From Polysphondylium violaceum (lineage: Eukaryota; Evosea; Eumycetozoa; Dictyosteliales; Dictyosteliaceae): 45,932 bases of DNA. The stretch's first letter is position 1. Each line of letters opens with the position of its first letter. Positions 10,724-22,541 of the stretch are shown piece after piece. Where the stretch lies: NCBI GenBank assembly GCA_000277445.1, contig AJWJ01000144.1:1-45932 (forward strand). The letters are read 5' to 3'. Made by a program: the position numbers and the translations under genes. The notes under the pieces are model-generated. The model saw only the letters and a program-made list of their open reading frames with translations. It did no database searches and had not been told where the DNA came from.

Positions 10724-12228
10724 CTCAATCTCAATCTCAACTTAACTAAAAATAAATAAATAAATAAAACAATCCATTGTAAAATTTAATCACATCCGTC
10801 TATCCATCTATCATCGACCATCTCACATATTTTACCTCATAAAAGTTTTTGTCATTTTTTTTTCTCATTTTCGACAACTTTTAGATATCTAGGGTGATCA
10901 AAATGTGTGCAACTCTGCACATTTTTTTAGTTTTTTTTTTTTGGAAAACTTTTCAAGCAAATTTTGTTTTTTCGTTATGCTGGCAATGGGTGATGAATGA
11001 CAAGAATGATGTGAATAAAAAAAGAAGACAAGCAAAAGAAAATAAAAAAACACACCCGATCATCAATCAATCAAACACAATTGATTACTTTCAATGAAAG
11101 TAAAAGAGAAAGTGAGATTAATTATTAATAACCAAGACAACACCAAAGATATCATATGTTGTTGATGATAAAAAACACAAAAAAAAAAAACTTTTTTTTG
11201 AAAAAAAAAAAATCTTTAAAAAATTTTATTTTTATCATTTTGCCCCTTTTATTTAAACACACAGAGATATATAATTTTATATATAAACAAATCAAAAAGC
11301 ACACACACACTTTTACATTACATTTTGTATAAGTTTTTCAACTTTTTCACTCTCCCACTCTTTGTTTATTATTTTTTTAAAACCACATCTCTTCTTTATT
11401 ATTTATTTATTTATAGCATACATAATACTCTCTGTATTGGAATCTAGATTGATAGTTTTTTTAACATATCGAACACCCCTTCCTCAACCAAGAATACACA
11501 CACACACCCCACACCCAAAGACATTTTTAAAAGTTTTTTTGATCACATCCAATACGGCATGTGTGCGTGTGTGTTAAGTAACAACAGCAAGTTTTAAATA
11601 AGGAAAGCCTGTTACTATTATATTTACAGCAGTAGCAAAAACATAGATTATTTATTTAATATAGAAATCAACAATAACAACAAAACCCTTGATTTACACA
11701 CACTTAGAATCAATCAATCAATCAATCAACAACAATTTTTATCTTTTCTCCCCCACCCACACTCATCACCACCACTCTTTATCTCAGTTTTTATTCTAAA
11801 TTGCCAATAAATCACATTCAACACAAACACACACTGTATACCTTGATATTTAAGGTTAATAGTAGTAGGAGTGGTGATACAAATATATATCAATCAAACT
11901 GGATAAATTAAATCAATTATTTAAGAGGAAGAGTAAGAATAAAACACAGGATAATATAAAGAAGCAAAGTTCATTATCTGTGTTGGAAAGCAGTAGTAGT
12001 AGCAAACGTAATAGTAATAGTGACATTAACAACCCTGGTGGCGATAGTTTCTCTCCCATCATATTGGCAAGCAAAAGTTTAAGTACTGGTAGTATTGAGT
12101 CTTCAACTACAAGTGGTGATATAACTCCACCATTCAACAACAATATAGATCATAGTGATTTGCAAGCTACTCTCACAAGTCCGCAAACTAGTTTAAATAT
12201 ATCAAATTCATCAATATCAATCATAGCC
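10724..12228. other. Intergenic and long 5' leader of the PP2C-like gene
   Basis: About 1.25 kb of A/T-rich DNA with CA-rich and ACACAC stretches (11290-11580, 11690-11840) typical of dictyostelid leaders. From 11878 an open frame without ATG runs into the PP2C-like ORF. It is polar (KLDKLNQLFKRKSKNKTQDN) and may be translated from an upstream exon that I could not identify. Confidence 0.4.
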
Positions 12229-14071
12229 ATGAGTGCCACAACAACAGCAACAAATTATCCAAATGGTAACAGTAGCATGAATAATAGCAACAATACTACT
12301 ACCAACAACACCAGTGCCGCTCAACAACAACAGTTGATTAAAAAACAACAGGAACAACAAGAAATGGAGATTACCAAAACATTTTTATCCGAGATTCAGA
12401 AGCTAGAGAGACTGTTGCAAGATTTAATCATTCAAAGAAACACAAACACTAGAAAACCAATCATTAGTACCGATGAAAGAGAGTTTGTGAGAGAAATTGA
12501 AAATGATTCAAACGATGCAGAGTTAAAGAGAGAAGAAGATCTCTTAAAGACCATTATTGAAAGCAAGAAAGCTGATTTTCGTTTATTTGTAGCTGCATCA
12601 GACAAAAACAACAAGAATGGTACAATTATAAAGAAATCTGCTTTTCTTAAATCTGGTGCCGCACTTGTAATTTTCCCAACTGTTGTAGAAGAAAAGTTTT
12701 GCTCATCATTACCATTGATTGATATAGAAACCTGTAGTAATAGTAATAGTAATAATTGTAGTAATAGACTTAGTGTTAATAGTAATGGTAGTAATAGTAG
12801 TATTAATAGTAGCAATAGTAATAAACCTGTAAATAGTAATAATAATAGTAGCAATCTTGATGAAAGTAGTGATACAAATCATGATACTACTGATAATAAT
12901 AATAATAATAATAACGATAACGATAATAATGATAAAGATGATATAATTTCAACAATATGTGGACCTTTACCAGATTTACCTGAAGATACGCATGTTTATA
13001 AAGATTTGATTTGTGCCAAATCAGGATCATCTTATCCCAAACATTTTACTGGTAGAAGAATTGGTGATCCAATTTGTGATAGATTTAAAGTATTGATTTT
13101 CAAAGATAAACTCATTGTCTCATTGGCAGACGGATGTAATTGGGGTAGACTACCCTATGAAGCAGCAACTAAAGCAACAGATTCATTTTTATTGTTTTTA
13201 GAAGAAAACGTTCATGAAATCAATACAATTAGAAAGGCAGGTTCATTTTTATTGGCTGCAATGACTGCAGCTCACAAGGGTATCATTGCTGGCAAGGCAG
13301 AGGTGTATGAAAGTGGTACAACAACTTTAATTGGTGGTCTACTCACAAGAATAAAAAGTGAATCAAATATAAAGAGAATGTCTTCGCTCACCTATATGGG
13401 CAAAGATCACGTTGACGCCACTTGGGTATTCACCGGTGTAACGTTGGGTGATTGCAAAGCTTTTCATTATTCTAAAAAACACAGAACCTTTAGTGATATC
13501 ACCAAAGGCAATAGACAAAACTTGACCGATGCTCGTGATCCGGGTGGCAGATTGGGACCCTACATTAGATTGGGTGAACCTGATCTCAGAAACTTGGAAG
13601 TGTTTTATAAATTTTGTGATCAAGGTGATTTGATTTTATTATTAAGTGATGGTGTCCATGATAATTTGGATCCTCAACAAGTATGTATATTTTAATTATT
13701 TATTTTATTTATTCTATCACCAATATTAATATTGTTATTATTATTATTATTAGTTGGGTGTAAATCCTACAGAATTGGGAATTGAAGCAGATACATGGGA
13801 AAAAGCAGGACAATTATTCCCATCAGAGACAGAAGATGCCAAAAGCGATTATAGAAAAAGATGGCTTTCTGATCATTTCCAAACTGAAGAACAATTGGAG
13901 CCTACTTTTATTTCAAATACTCTTTTAAAACATTGTACTGTTACCACTCAATCGAGTAGAGATTTTATGGAACAAAATACTTCAAAAAAATTACCTTCTG
14001 ATTATACACTATATCCCGGTAAAATGGATCATAACACTTGTGTATGCTTTAAAGTTGGTAGCTTTAATTAA
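12229..14071 (+). CDS. PP2C-like protein phosphatase domain protein
   Basis: Exons 12229-13680 and 13754-14071 join in phase 0 (GTATGT...ATTAG), giving 589 residues from the first in-frame ATG. The frame stays open to 11878 without another ATG, so the true start may be further upstream. The N-terminal 250 residues are Ser/Asn/Thr/Gln-rich with a short coiled coil (KTFLSEIQKLERLLQDL). The C-terminal half has PP2C landmarks: VSLADGCNWG in place of the metal-binding VFDGHGG, GTTTLIGG, VTLGDCKAF, and LILLLSDGVHDNLD. Metal-ligand aspartates therefore appear present, but the DGxxG motif is altered. The family dephosphorylates Ser/Thr; activity here is unproven. Asn runs are coded by AAT/AGT repeats at 12730-12930. 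Confidence 0.72.
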
Positions 14072-14557
14072 AAGATGTCCACACTTTAAAGTCTAAAATA
14101 CGTTTAGTTACTCTTTAATGGTAAAATAAAATATAAAATAAAAAAAAAATCAAAGTTAATACTAAGAACAGAAAGAAATATAAATCTTTTCAATTGTGCC
14201 AATCAATCAGTGCAATAACTCAATTCTCACAGTATCAACAACAAAATTCAATATTATCCACAGGTTTCTATTGGTGAGTGATTTAATGTGTTTCCAACCA
14301 CTGACACTGGAAATGCATATGGTAAAGAATTATTTAAATAAACAATGATCATTGAATTAATACAAAAGGATATCCGATTGGAATCACCCAAACCAAAAAT
14401 AAATAAAAAAATAATTTTAATTTTTCGAAAAAAAAGAAAAAAAAAGAAAAAAACGAAAAAAAAAAAAAACGAATAAATTTTTTTTTCGACGACTATCATC
14501 ACTATTATTGTCGCCGTTGTATATATACTTAACTATATAATTTATTACTATTAAGAA
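14072..14557. other. Intergenic spacer before rpf2
   Basis: A/T-rich spacer between two plus-strand genes. A purine-rich A/G stretch at 14430-14470 precedes the rpf2 leader. No coding or RNA feature was seen. Confidence 0.35.
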
Positions 14558-15720
14558 ATGGCAACTAATCAACCAACCTTTGTAAAGTATGTTATCACAT
14601 TTAATAGTATACGACTAGACTATAAAATAATCAGATATTTATGATGGATGATGTAAAATACTCTTTGTATATACACCATTTATCATTTTTGTTTTAATAA
14701 ACATATCACATGTGTATTGAATAACAAACTAATCAACAATAATATTTTCTGATAATTGTAGGAGAGCACCTGCTAAAAGCATTGCTGCTAAAAAGTTTCT
14801 TAGAGATAAAGAAGCTAAAGAAATAGAATTTATTAAATCTGCTATGTTTATTAGAGGTCAAAAAACATCTCAAATTATTCAAGATTTACAAAAAGATTTA
14901 GTAAGATTCTTATATTTGATACAGCACACAGAGATACATGATAATAATATAAATACTAATATAACAAAACAACTACTAGTATATGTTAAAAAAACCAGAT
15001 GCAGTTCAATATAATAAGAAAAACGATATACATCCAATGGAATCAGCAGAGTCTATTGAATTTTTTGGAGAAAAATCAAATAGTAGTTTATTTACATTTG
15101 GATCACATTCTAAAAAGAGACCACATAATCTTGTCATGGGTAGATTATTTAACAACACTGTATACGATATGATTGAATTGGGTATTGAAAACTACAAGTC
15201 AATTTTAGATTTAGGTGGTGGAGGTTGTGGTGTTGGTAACAAGCCAGCTTTTATATTCAATGGTAGCGACTTTGAAAACAAGGACGACGTTAAAAAGATT
15301 GGTAATTTATTTTTAGATTTTTTCAGAGGACGTTTGGTAGAGTATATCAATTTAACAGGTCTTGATCACGTCATTGTCTTGACTAGTGTCGAAGACAAGA
15401 TTTTATTCCGTCACTACAATATCGTTTTCCGTCCATCTGGTACTAAAATTCCAAAGGTTGAATTAAAAGACATTGGTCCCTCTTTTGATATGAACATTCG
15501 TAGAACTAAAGTCGCTTCTGCCGATGTTGAAAAACTTGCTCTCAAAATCCATAAATCTGTTCAACCAGATAGAGTTAAAAATGTTGAAACAAATGTTCTC
15601 GGTGAGAAATATGGTACCGTTCATAAGGGTCGTCAAGATTTCTCTCAAATTGCTCTTAGAAAGAATAAGGCTTTAAAGAAATCAAGAAGACCTGAAATGG
15701 TTGGCATCAACTCTGAATAA
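14558..15720 (+). CDS. rpf2: Rpf2, Brix-domain ribosome biogenesis factor
   Basis: Three exons, 14558-14586, 14762-14900 and 14980-15720, give 302 residues. The N-terminus reads [20 protein letters not shown] across the first junction. Rpf2, with Rrs1, brings 5S RNA and its ribosomal proteins into the pre-60S particle in the nucleolus. The Brix domain starts at about residue 85 ([21 protein letters not shown]), with [20 protein letters not shown], and ends with the family's [17 protein letters not shown]-type stretch. The basic tail [12 protein letters not shown] fits nucleolar targeting. All three donor/acceptor pairs (GTATGT, GTAAGA; TGTAG, ACTAG) keep the frame. It converges on nse4 with only about 70 bp between stops. 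Confidence 0.92.
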
Positions 15721-15791
15721 AAAAATTAATTAAATAAATTAAATAATATTTCTTTTTTTAAATTTCTCAACAAAAAAATCATAATCCTTGT

Positions 15792-16790
15792 TTATCTCTT
15801 TCTTTTAGCAACAGATGTTTGTGAGTTGAATTTTAGTCTCTGGTCTTCCATTTCTTGTTCCATATTAAAATCTTGAGAAACAATGCCCGCTAAATTTTTC
15901 CAAATTTCATAATCCAATTTAAATAAAGAATAATTAACATTTGTTGTTATCCCTTCATCAGGTGGGCTGGATGGCATTAAAGTTAATTGGCCTTGCTCAT
16001 CTGTTATCATAGCAATATGACCATCTTTTAGTAAAAAAGAGAGATAAAATACATTTTCTATTGACTGTGCAAATGAATTCTTGTCAATAATTGTATCCAA
16101 AAAGTTTGCTTTTTCCTTTTCTCTTAAGTAAGAAAGTAATACTTGAACAGATGAAAATGTACTTTCTTGAATTGTTTGGTTGTTTAATACCTATATTTTA
16201 TAGATATAACATTAATACTATTTAAAAAAAAATAAAATAAAAAAATATACTTTTTCAGCTTCAACAATGTTACCAATTGGCTGACGATCACTTTTATCTT
16301 CCTCCTTTTTCTTTCTTTGTCTTTTTTTCTTTTCTAAATCCAATGGCCCATACATAAAATCAAATACAGGAACGGATTTATACAATTTACATAGTTTTGT
16401 ACCAAGCTTTGTTCATTTTTTATGACCTTCTCCTAATCTGACTTTAACCCTATTTATAAAACCCCATCTATTAAAATTCTTAAAAGATACCTTAAACAAT
16501 TGAGTTTTTTCTAAAGAATATTCTGATGTTAAATTTAATAATTTTGCGTCCAATTTTGCTTCTCCTATGCTATCTACATTTGAATAAATTCTATTCGATT
16601 CATTTATAACATCTATTAATCTATCTGATTTTGAGACCAATTCATCTTTTTTAACTATAGAATTTCTGTATGTAAGAAAAAATTCAAACCTTTATTATTC
16701 AATATTTATACTTTGAACTTTTTCAATGAGATTTCTATAATCCCTTCTGGTATCTCTCCTTTCTTGCTCTGTTTTTCCTGGTCTTTGCAT
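15792..16790 (-). CDS. nse4: Nse4 (non-SMC element 4), kleisin of the SMC5/6 complex, with an in-frame TGA
   Basis: Exons on the minus strand: 16790-16712, 16654-16251 and 16190-15792. Nse4 bridges the Smc5 and Smc6 heads in DNA repair and chromosome segregation. Recognisable parts: QERRDTRRDYRNLIEKVQ, NRIYSNVDSIGEAKLDAKLL (the Nse3-binding region), KLYKSVPVFDFMYGPLDLE, and the C-terminal winged-helix kleisin end IENVFYLSFLLKDG ... LDYEIWKNL. The assembled length is about 293 codons, short for the family. At 16415-16413 the frame has TGA in HKK-TGA-TKLGTKL, where relatives have Trp before the K/R-LG motif. Everything downstream is well conserved, so a recent mutation, a sequencing error or a splice I missed are all possible. 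The upstream in-frame ATG at 16877 is less likely: its extension is intron-like. Confidence 0.75.
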
Positions 16791-16997
16791 GAGATAGTGT
16801 ATTCCTAATAATAATTTTATTTTAATTGTTATGTTGAGTGTTTGAAAATATAGATTTAATTTATTTTTGCAGATCATTTAAATGTTGAATTATCTGTAAA
16901 AGGATTAAATTGGAAAAAAGGACATTTTAATATAATCTATAGTACAAATATATATCATATATATATCAAGTTTATTAATTGAGCATCATTATTATTA

Positions 16998-17086
<89 letters not shown>

Positions 17087-17137
17087 TGAAAAAATATTAT
17101 TAATAAACTAATGTTTTATTAATTGAAAAAAATCAAT
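16791..17137. other. Spacer with a long ATT microsatellite
   Basis: Between nse4 and the upstream membrane-protein gene (both minus strand). It is filled mainly by the trinucleotide array listed separately, plus A/T-rich promoter-like DNA near 16890-16975. Confidence 0.45.
16987..17086. repeat. (ATT)n microsatellite, about 33 units
   Basis: An almost pure ATT/TTA array of about 100 bp with one interruption (TTG) near its left end. It is in the 3' flank of the membrane-protein gene and outside coding sequence. Trinucleotide arrays of this kind are common in dictyostelid genomes and vary in length between strains. Confidence 0.9.
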
Positions 17138-18688
17138 TCATTTTTTCGGACTATTATTTTTATCTTGACTTTGATCTAAATCAGACATTGAGCTAAGACT
17201 AATATTGTTGTTATTGTTATTATTATTATTTACTGGTAATTCCCAAGAAGAATCTAAATTACTATGAGTCAAACTTTGAGCACTACTATGAAGTAAAAGG
17301 TTTTTAGAACGATGGAAAACATCCATTTCTCTTGAATTTCTCTGACTATTATTATTATTATTATTTTCGACAACTGGAATATTTTCATCACTGTCACTTC
17401 GGATTTTATAAGCTTTTTGAACGGGAGATTGATCACCAACGAGTATGGTTGGACTCGAGGAGGCACCAATGGTAGTTGTAGGAGGACTACTATTTACATT
17501 ATTATTGTTGATATCAAACTCTTTGTCTCTTTCTCTATCAAATTTAACCTGACTTGGAGTTCTGTGAAGAAGATTCTTTATGGCATTATTGATATCGGTG
17601 GTGAGATTGTAAAGCTTTCTATTATAGACTCTAACACCACGGATAAATGTAAGAGCAAAGAAACTATACAAGGCACCCCATGAACCAATCAATTGGAGAA
17701 CTTGTGGTGACTGTCTGATTTCTTGTTCATCGCTGGAATCCAAACGAATGTAAGCCTTAAAGAGAGTGGTGTTTTTACTATCGTAATCTTCTGGTTTAGG
17801 ATCAAGTTTACCAACATAATAGAAATCATTGTAATGATAGTCGAAAATGTATCTTGGACCATTGAAAATGGTTTGCTTTCTAATGAAAACATCGACCTTG
17901 TAGTAAAATGGAGTGATACTCTTCCAAAACATACTTTTGATATTGCTCACTTGTTTGGGTGGGGCTGAAAGATCAGGATTCTCTGGGATCAAAGATATTT
18001 TGTTGAGAAGAGGAGTTGTGGTTGGAATTTGCTCTGTTACTAAGAGTGACACTGATCCTTGGAAAAAGTTTTCAACAAATTCAGCATCACTAGCGCATGT
18101 ACAGGTTGGATCGTTTGGGACTGCACAAATACATCTTCTCAATTCAATTTCCAAGTAATTGTATGTTGACATTTCATAGGTACCAGACATCATTACGGTT
18201 TCATTGGGACAATGAGCGTTTTCTGTAAAAATTGATTGTGTTCCAGTTTGTGGATTCTCATTATCCATAAAAGTACATTGTACGGTAGCCAGTGGCACTT
18301 TGACACGAGGCAAAGCGTCTTGATTCCTAATCGTAATGTAATTGTATCTGACACTATAATACCTCGAGTCAAAAGTCTCTTGATTATTCTTGTCTCTCAA
18401 CAAAATACCGAGTGGTGGTGTGGGAAATGGTAAATAACGAGAGGCGACCAATGAAGAGTAGATAATGGTAGGCACACCCTTTGAAAATTGTGAGATCGTG
18501 ACAACTATATAAAACAAAAGAATAACAAAAATAACTAAACTAACAAGAACACCAATTTTACTTCTATGTCTGTAGGGCTCATCTTCGACTTTTGTTGCAC
18601 CTATATCCAAATATAGAAAATACTTTGAATTTTTTTTACAAAAATTTTTAAATCTAGTTGATTTATCGATAACATTTACTAGATTCAT
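17138..18688 (-). CDS. Two-pass transmembrane protein of unknown function
   Basis: A single-exon protein of 516 residues. A basic N-terminal segment (1-44) is followed by a strong hydrophobic helix at about 45-65 (IGVLVSLVIFVILLFYIVV), an extracytoplasmic region of about 265 residues, a second helix at about 331-349 (LIGSWGALYSFFALTFI), and a long cytoplasmic tail rich in Ser and Asn. The loop has six cysteines in compact groups: 138, 160, and 186/188/196/198 in CICAVPNDPTCTC. Positive residues flank helix 1 on the N-side and helix 2 on the C-side, consistent with both ends in the cytosol. That layout recalls two-helix channels such as P2X, but I see no P2X signature. I do not recognise the family. 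Confidence 0.75.
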   Translation of the reverse strand: MNLVNVIDKSTRFKNFCKKNSKYFLYLDIGATKVEDEPYRHRSKIGVLVSLVIFVILLFYIVVTISQFSKGVPTIIYSSLVASRYLPFPTPPLGILLRDKNNQETFDSRYYSVRYNYITIRNQDALPRVKVPLATVQCTFMDNENPQTGTQSIFTENAHCPNETVMMSGTYEMSTYNYLEIELRRCICAVPNDPTCTCASDAEFVENFFQGSVSLLVTEQIPTTTPLLNKISLIPENPDLSAPPKQVSNIKSMFWKSITPFYYKVDVFIRKQTIFNGPRYIFDYHYNDFYYVGKLDPKPEDYDSKNTTLFKAYIRLDSSDEQEIRQSPQVLQLIGSWGALYSFFALTFIRGVRVYNRKLYNLTTDINNAIKNLLHRTPSQVKFDRERDKEFDINNNNVNSSPPTTTIGASSSPTILVGDQSPVQKAYKIRSDSDENIPVVENNNNNNSQRNSREMDVFHRSKNLLLHSSAQSLTHSNLDSSWELPVNNNNNNNNNISLSSMSDLDQSQDKNNSPKK

Positions 18689-20589
18689 ACTTTATGTATA
18701 TGTGTGTCTATATAAATATATATAGATATATATAAGTGTTGATGTGTGACGATGATGACAAGGATTTAAAAAAATAAAAAAAAAACTGATGAGCTTGCTA
18801 AAAGTTGATGTCAAGAATTATTTTAGAAAAAAAAAAAATATAATTTTAGAACAAACTCGAGGAAGAAGACCTCTTTTTGATGTTTGATATGAGATTCGGT
18901 TTTTTTGAAAAAAAAAAAACGAACAGTCGAGTGATACGAAAATATCTAAAATAAGGTGTGGTGATGTGAGTTTTGATCAAAATTTAAAAACAAAACCAAT
19001 ATAACTAATAATACAAATGATCAAAGAAAAAAAATAAACAAAATGATTGGAACTATGTGTATGGTTGTGTTAATTTTCAAAGATAAATAAATTGTGTATG
19101 TGTGCTGTTTGTTTTGATGATCCCTTTGATTATTTAGGCGTGATGATGGGGTCTCTTTGCAAAAAAAAAAAAAAAAAATTACTTCTTTATTCAAAAAAAT
19201 ACTTTGAATACTTTGCAAAAAAAAAAAAAAAACTTTTAGATCATCAATCATTCTATTTTTATTTTTACGCAGTAAAAAAATAAAATTTTTATAGCCCGAC
19301 ATTGATTTTTCAAAATTTTATTTTGTGTTTTGTGCAGTCTTGGGTCTTGTGGGGGTGCAAAACATTGAGGGGGGTGCCAAAAATTTTTTTTTTTTGATTT
19401 AGACATATCAAAGATTTTATTTTGTTTGCAAAGAAATGAATTCGCTGTGTGTCTCATTTTTGTGATCACATATTGAGTGTATGTGCTGGATTTATATAAT
19501 ATCTATAAAAATCAATCTGCTGATGGGGTAGAGCATCTCTCTTTTTTCTTTCTCTCTTTTTCTATAGGTGGAGTCATCAAATCCAAGATTAGCAGTTTTT
19601 CTATAAAATGAGCTTACCTCCGCAAATCCCTCATGTTTAAAAGATAAAGCGGTGTGTGTAAAGTTTACACAAAATACATACTTTGAAAATAAACTCACAC
19701 ACAACACAAATTCATTAAAGCCATTGGTTGATTGTGTAAAGTGATTTTGTCAATCATGCTTTGATCTAAATGCTGTTGTGTGATGGTAATGAACCAAAAA
19801 GGTAGTTTACCTATTTAACACACAGAGTGAATGCACAGAGTCTATTAATAGCAAAAGGCAAAAAGGAAAACACATAAACTCATTACCTATTTTCAACCAG
19901 TGGTTCTGATCATTTAGGAAACTAAAAGGCACAAATTACGGCATTTAATCAATATAGAATTAATGTATCTCTGAAAAAGATTTACTATTCCTCCAGAGTT
20001 CGAAAGAGGACTCTTGTTGACATGTTTTTCCTATTTATAAAGTTACTAGATCCTCTTGTTTTTTTTTTATTTTTTTATTTGTTTTTTTTGTTTTTTTTTA
20101 TTTTTTATTTTCAATACCAAAAATAAATACTTATCATAGAGTCATTTGATCATAAGACATAGTAATAAACTAGCGTTAGTTGAATAATCAGTTATTATTC
20201 AATTGGATTTCATTCAAAATAAATCATGTATATTTTTGAGTTTGATCACATTCTTTGGTTGTCAAGCGTTACATCCATTCCATTACACCTAATTTCTTTT
20301 TTTAGTTGACTCACCTAGAAATTCGCACAAAAATGTGAGAAAATAAAAATTTTAATTTTTTCTAATTTTTTTCTGAATTTTGAAAATTTATATAAAAACC
20401 CCCCACGAACTTGCTAACAATTCAAATTGTATTGTAGAAAGTGCACACACAAATATAATTTATTTTTATATTTATTTCTACACTTTTTTATTTTTTTATC
20501 TCTTCTATTCATTTCGATTATTTCTGTGGTGTTTTTTTAGTTCAGTTCATTTTTTCTTTCGTACAGATACAGATACATATATTTCCACA
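18689..20589. other. Long divergent intergenic region
   Basis: About 1.9 kb between the membrane-protein gene (-) and nbr1 (+). It has many homopolymer runs (19159-19178, 19218-19232, 20060-20110) and a G-rich patch with a repeated GGGGGTGC motif at 19345-19382. There is an odd palindrome GTGTAAAGTTTACAC at 19656-19670 and a 9-bp hairpin at 20180-20202. No ORF with family or compositional support was found. Confidence 0.4.
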
Positions 20590-22395
20590 ATGGGTTTTGT
20601 CGTTTTAAAGATTCAATATAATGATGATACTAGAAGAGTGTAAGTTTAATAGGATACTTTTATTTCGAAAAACGAAGATTCTAATATTTTTTTTACTTAT
20701 TATTACAGATCTTTAGAAAGAGAACCAAGTTTTATTGAACTAAAGCACATGGTTTTAAATTACTTTAAACCAACCTTTAATTTTTCTTTAAAATATTTTG
20801 ATGATGACAATGATCTTATTACTATTTCATCAGATGATGATCTCAAAGAGGCATTTAGTTCAAAGAAACAAAGCTTAAAAGTTATTTTAACTAAACTAAA
20901 TGATTCACCTGTAAATAATAATAATAGTAACAACACAAATACTGATAAAAATAACAACAACAACAATAATAATAACAACAACAATAATGGTTATTACTCT
21001 GGATTTAAACCATTAATTGAATCAGTTTTGTCAAATCAAAATAATATTAAACCATATGTTGGTGTTTTTGGTTTAGATCCAAATAATAACAACAATGGTC
21101 ATAATGATTTTATTGAAAACTTGATTAAATCTTTGGGTAGTCAAGAATGGTTAAATGATATCATCACCCATTCATTGGCTGGATTAAATTTACAAACCCC
21201 AACCTCAAATTCAACAACCACCAATACTTCAACTACTGAAACCACAACAAAGAGTGAATCAAACTCTAACGATCCATCCGATGTTGAAACTACCACCACT
21301 ACCACCACCAAAGACTCTTCTTCTACCACCACAAGTACCTCTGCTGCTGATGGTGAATTGGTCAAACACGAAGGTGTAGTTTGCGATGGTTGCAATCAAG
21401 ATATGTATGGTATCCGTTATAAATGTACCGTCTGTCACGATTATGATCTTTGTGGAGACTGTGAAAAAAAAGGTGACAAAGTTCACTCTACTTCCCATCC
21501 ACTCTTGAAAATCACTGTACCAGCTCCAATCTCTTGCGGTTGGAAATTAGGTGGTGGCAGATGTCATAGAAATCGTGGTTATTTGTGCAGATATATCTCT
21601 GACTATTCCATTAGTGATGGCACTGTTTTAACTCCAGGTGAAAAGTTTACCAAGATTTGGAAAGTTCGTAACGATGGCAGAGAGCAATGGCCAGCCAATA
21701 CCACTCTTTCTTTCCATAGCGGTGACAGACTCTCTTATGACCACGACATTACTGTTGGTCAAGCCAAATCACAAGAGGACATTTTAATCTCTATTGATCT
21801 CGTCGCTCCAACCAAAGAAGGTAGATACACTGGCTATTGGAGATTATGTTCACCAGAGGGTCAATACTTTGGTCAAAAGATTTGGGTAGATATTTATGTT
21901 AAAAAGAATGATACCACTTTTGATAACAATGTTGAAGTTGCACCACCTGCTTTTCCAGTAGTTCCAACTGATCTCCCAGATGCTCCAGTAGCAGTTGTAG
22001 AACCAATTGTTGAAATTCCAGCTCCAGTTGTAGTTGCTCCAATCCCAGAATCAATCGCTGTTGCACCATTACCAGAATTACCAATTGTTCAAGAACCAAT
22101 TGTTGAAGTTCCACCTCCATTTATTCTCCCACCATCATATGTACCATATGTTCCAGCACCAATTGTTCAAGAACCAATTGTTGAACAACCATCTATTGAA
22201 CCAATCGTTCCAGAACAACCATTAGTCCCACCACCAGAATATAGCCAAGTTGATGAAATCAAACGTCAATGTATCACTTCTCTTGTTTCTATGGGTTTTG
22301 GAAGTATTCCAAATATTGTAGATATTGTTAAAGAACACAACTTTGATTTAAATCAAATCGTTGAACATATTATCACTCATAATTTAGCTCAATAA
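20590..22395 (+). CDS. nbr1: NBR1-type selective autophagy receptor (PB1-ZZ-FW-UBA)
   Basis: Exons 20590-20639 and 20709-22395 (GTAAGT...TTACAG, phase 2) give 578 residues. NBR1/p62 proteins carry ubiquitylated cargo to autophagosomes. Domains in order: PB1 at 1-85, with FDDDNDLITISSDDDL as the acidic OPCA motif; an Asn-rich linker; a ZZ zinc finger at about 237-285 (CDGCNQDM, CTVCHDYDLCGDC, HSTSHP); the four-tryptophan FW domain at about 310-420 with its Trp residues in KIWKV, QWPA, GYWRL and IWVDI; a Val/Pro/Ala-rich linker; and a C-terminal UBA at about 535-575 (SLVSMGFGSIPNIVDIVKEH). The first exon supplies the first PB1 strand and basic residues, which supports this start. I did not identify a certain LC3-interacting motif. 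Confidence 0.9.
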
Positions 22396-22398
22396 ATT

Positions 22399-22421
22399 AA
22401 AGATCAATAGCCAAGATCTTT
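22399..22421. repeat. Perfect 7-bp inverted repeat just after the nbr1 stop
   Basis: AAAGATC and GATCTTT flank 9 nt, starting 3 nt after the TAA stop and within the 146-bp space between two convergent genes. A similar element lies in the convergent gap at 1494-1520. A role in 3'-end formation is only a guess. Confidence 0.45.
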
Positions 22422-22541
22422 ATCCCTTTTTGTATATTTCTATTTTAAAATTAAATAAATTAAATAAATGATCATTCATTATATCTTTATTTCAAAATAT
22501 TATTTATGAGTCCGCTTTAAATATTATAAAATATGATAAGT

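Noticed and set aside
20180-20202. TTGAATAAT/ATTATTCAA hairpin
   Set aside because: A 9-bp A/T-only stem is expected by chance in this composition, and there is no gene end beside it.
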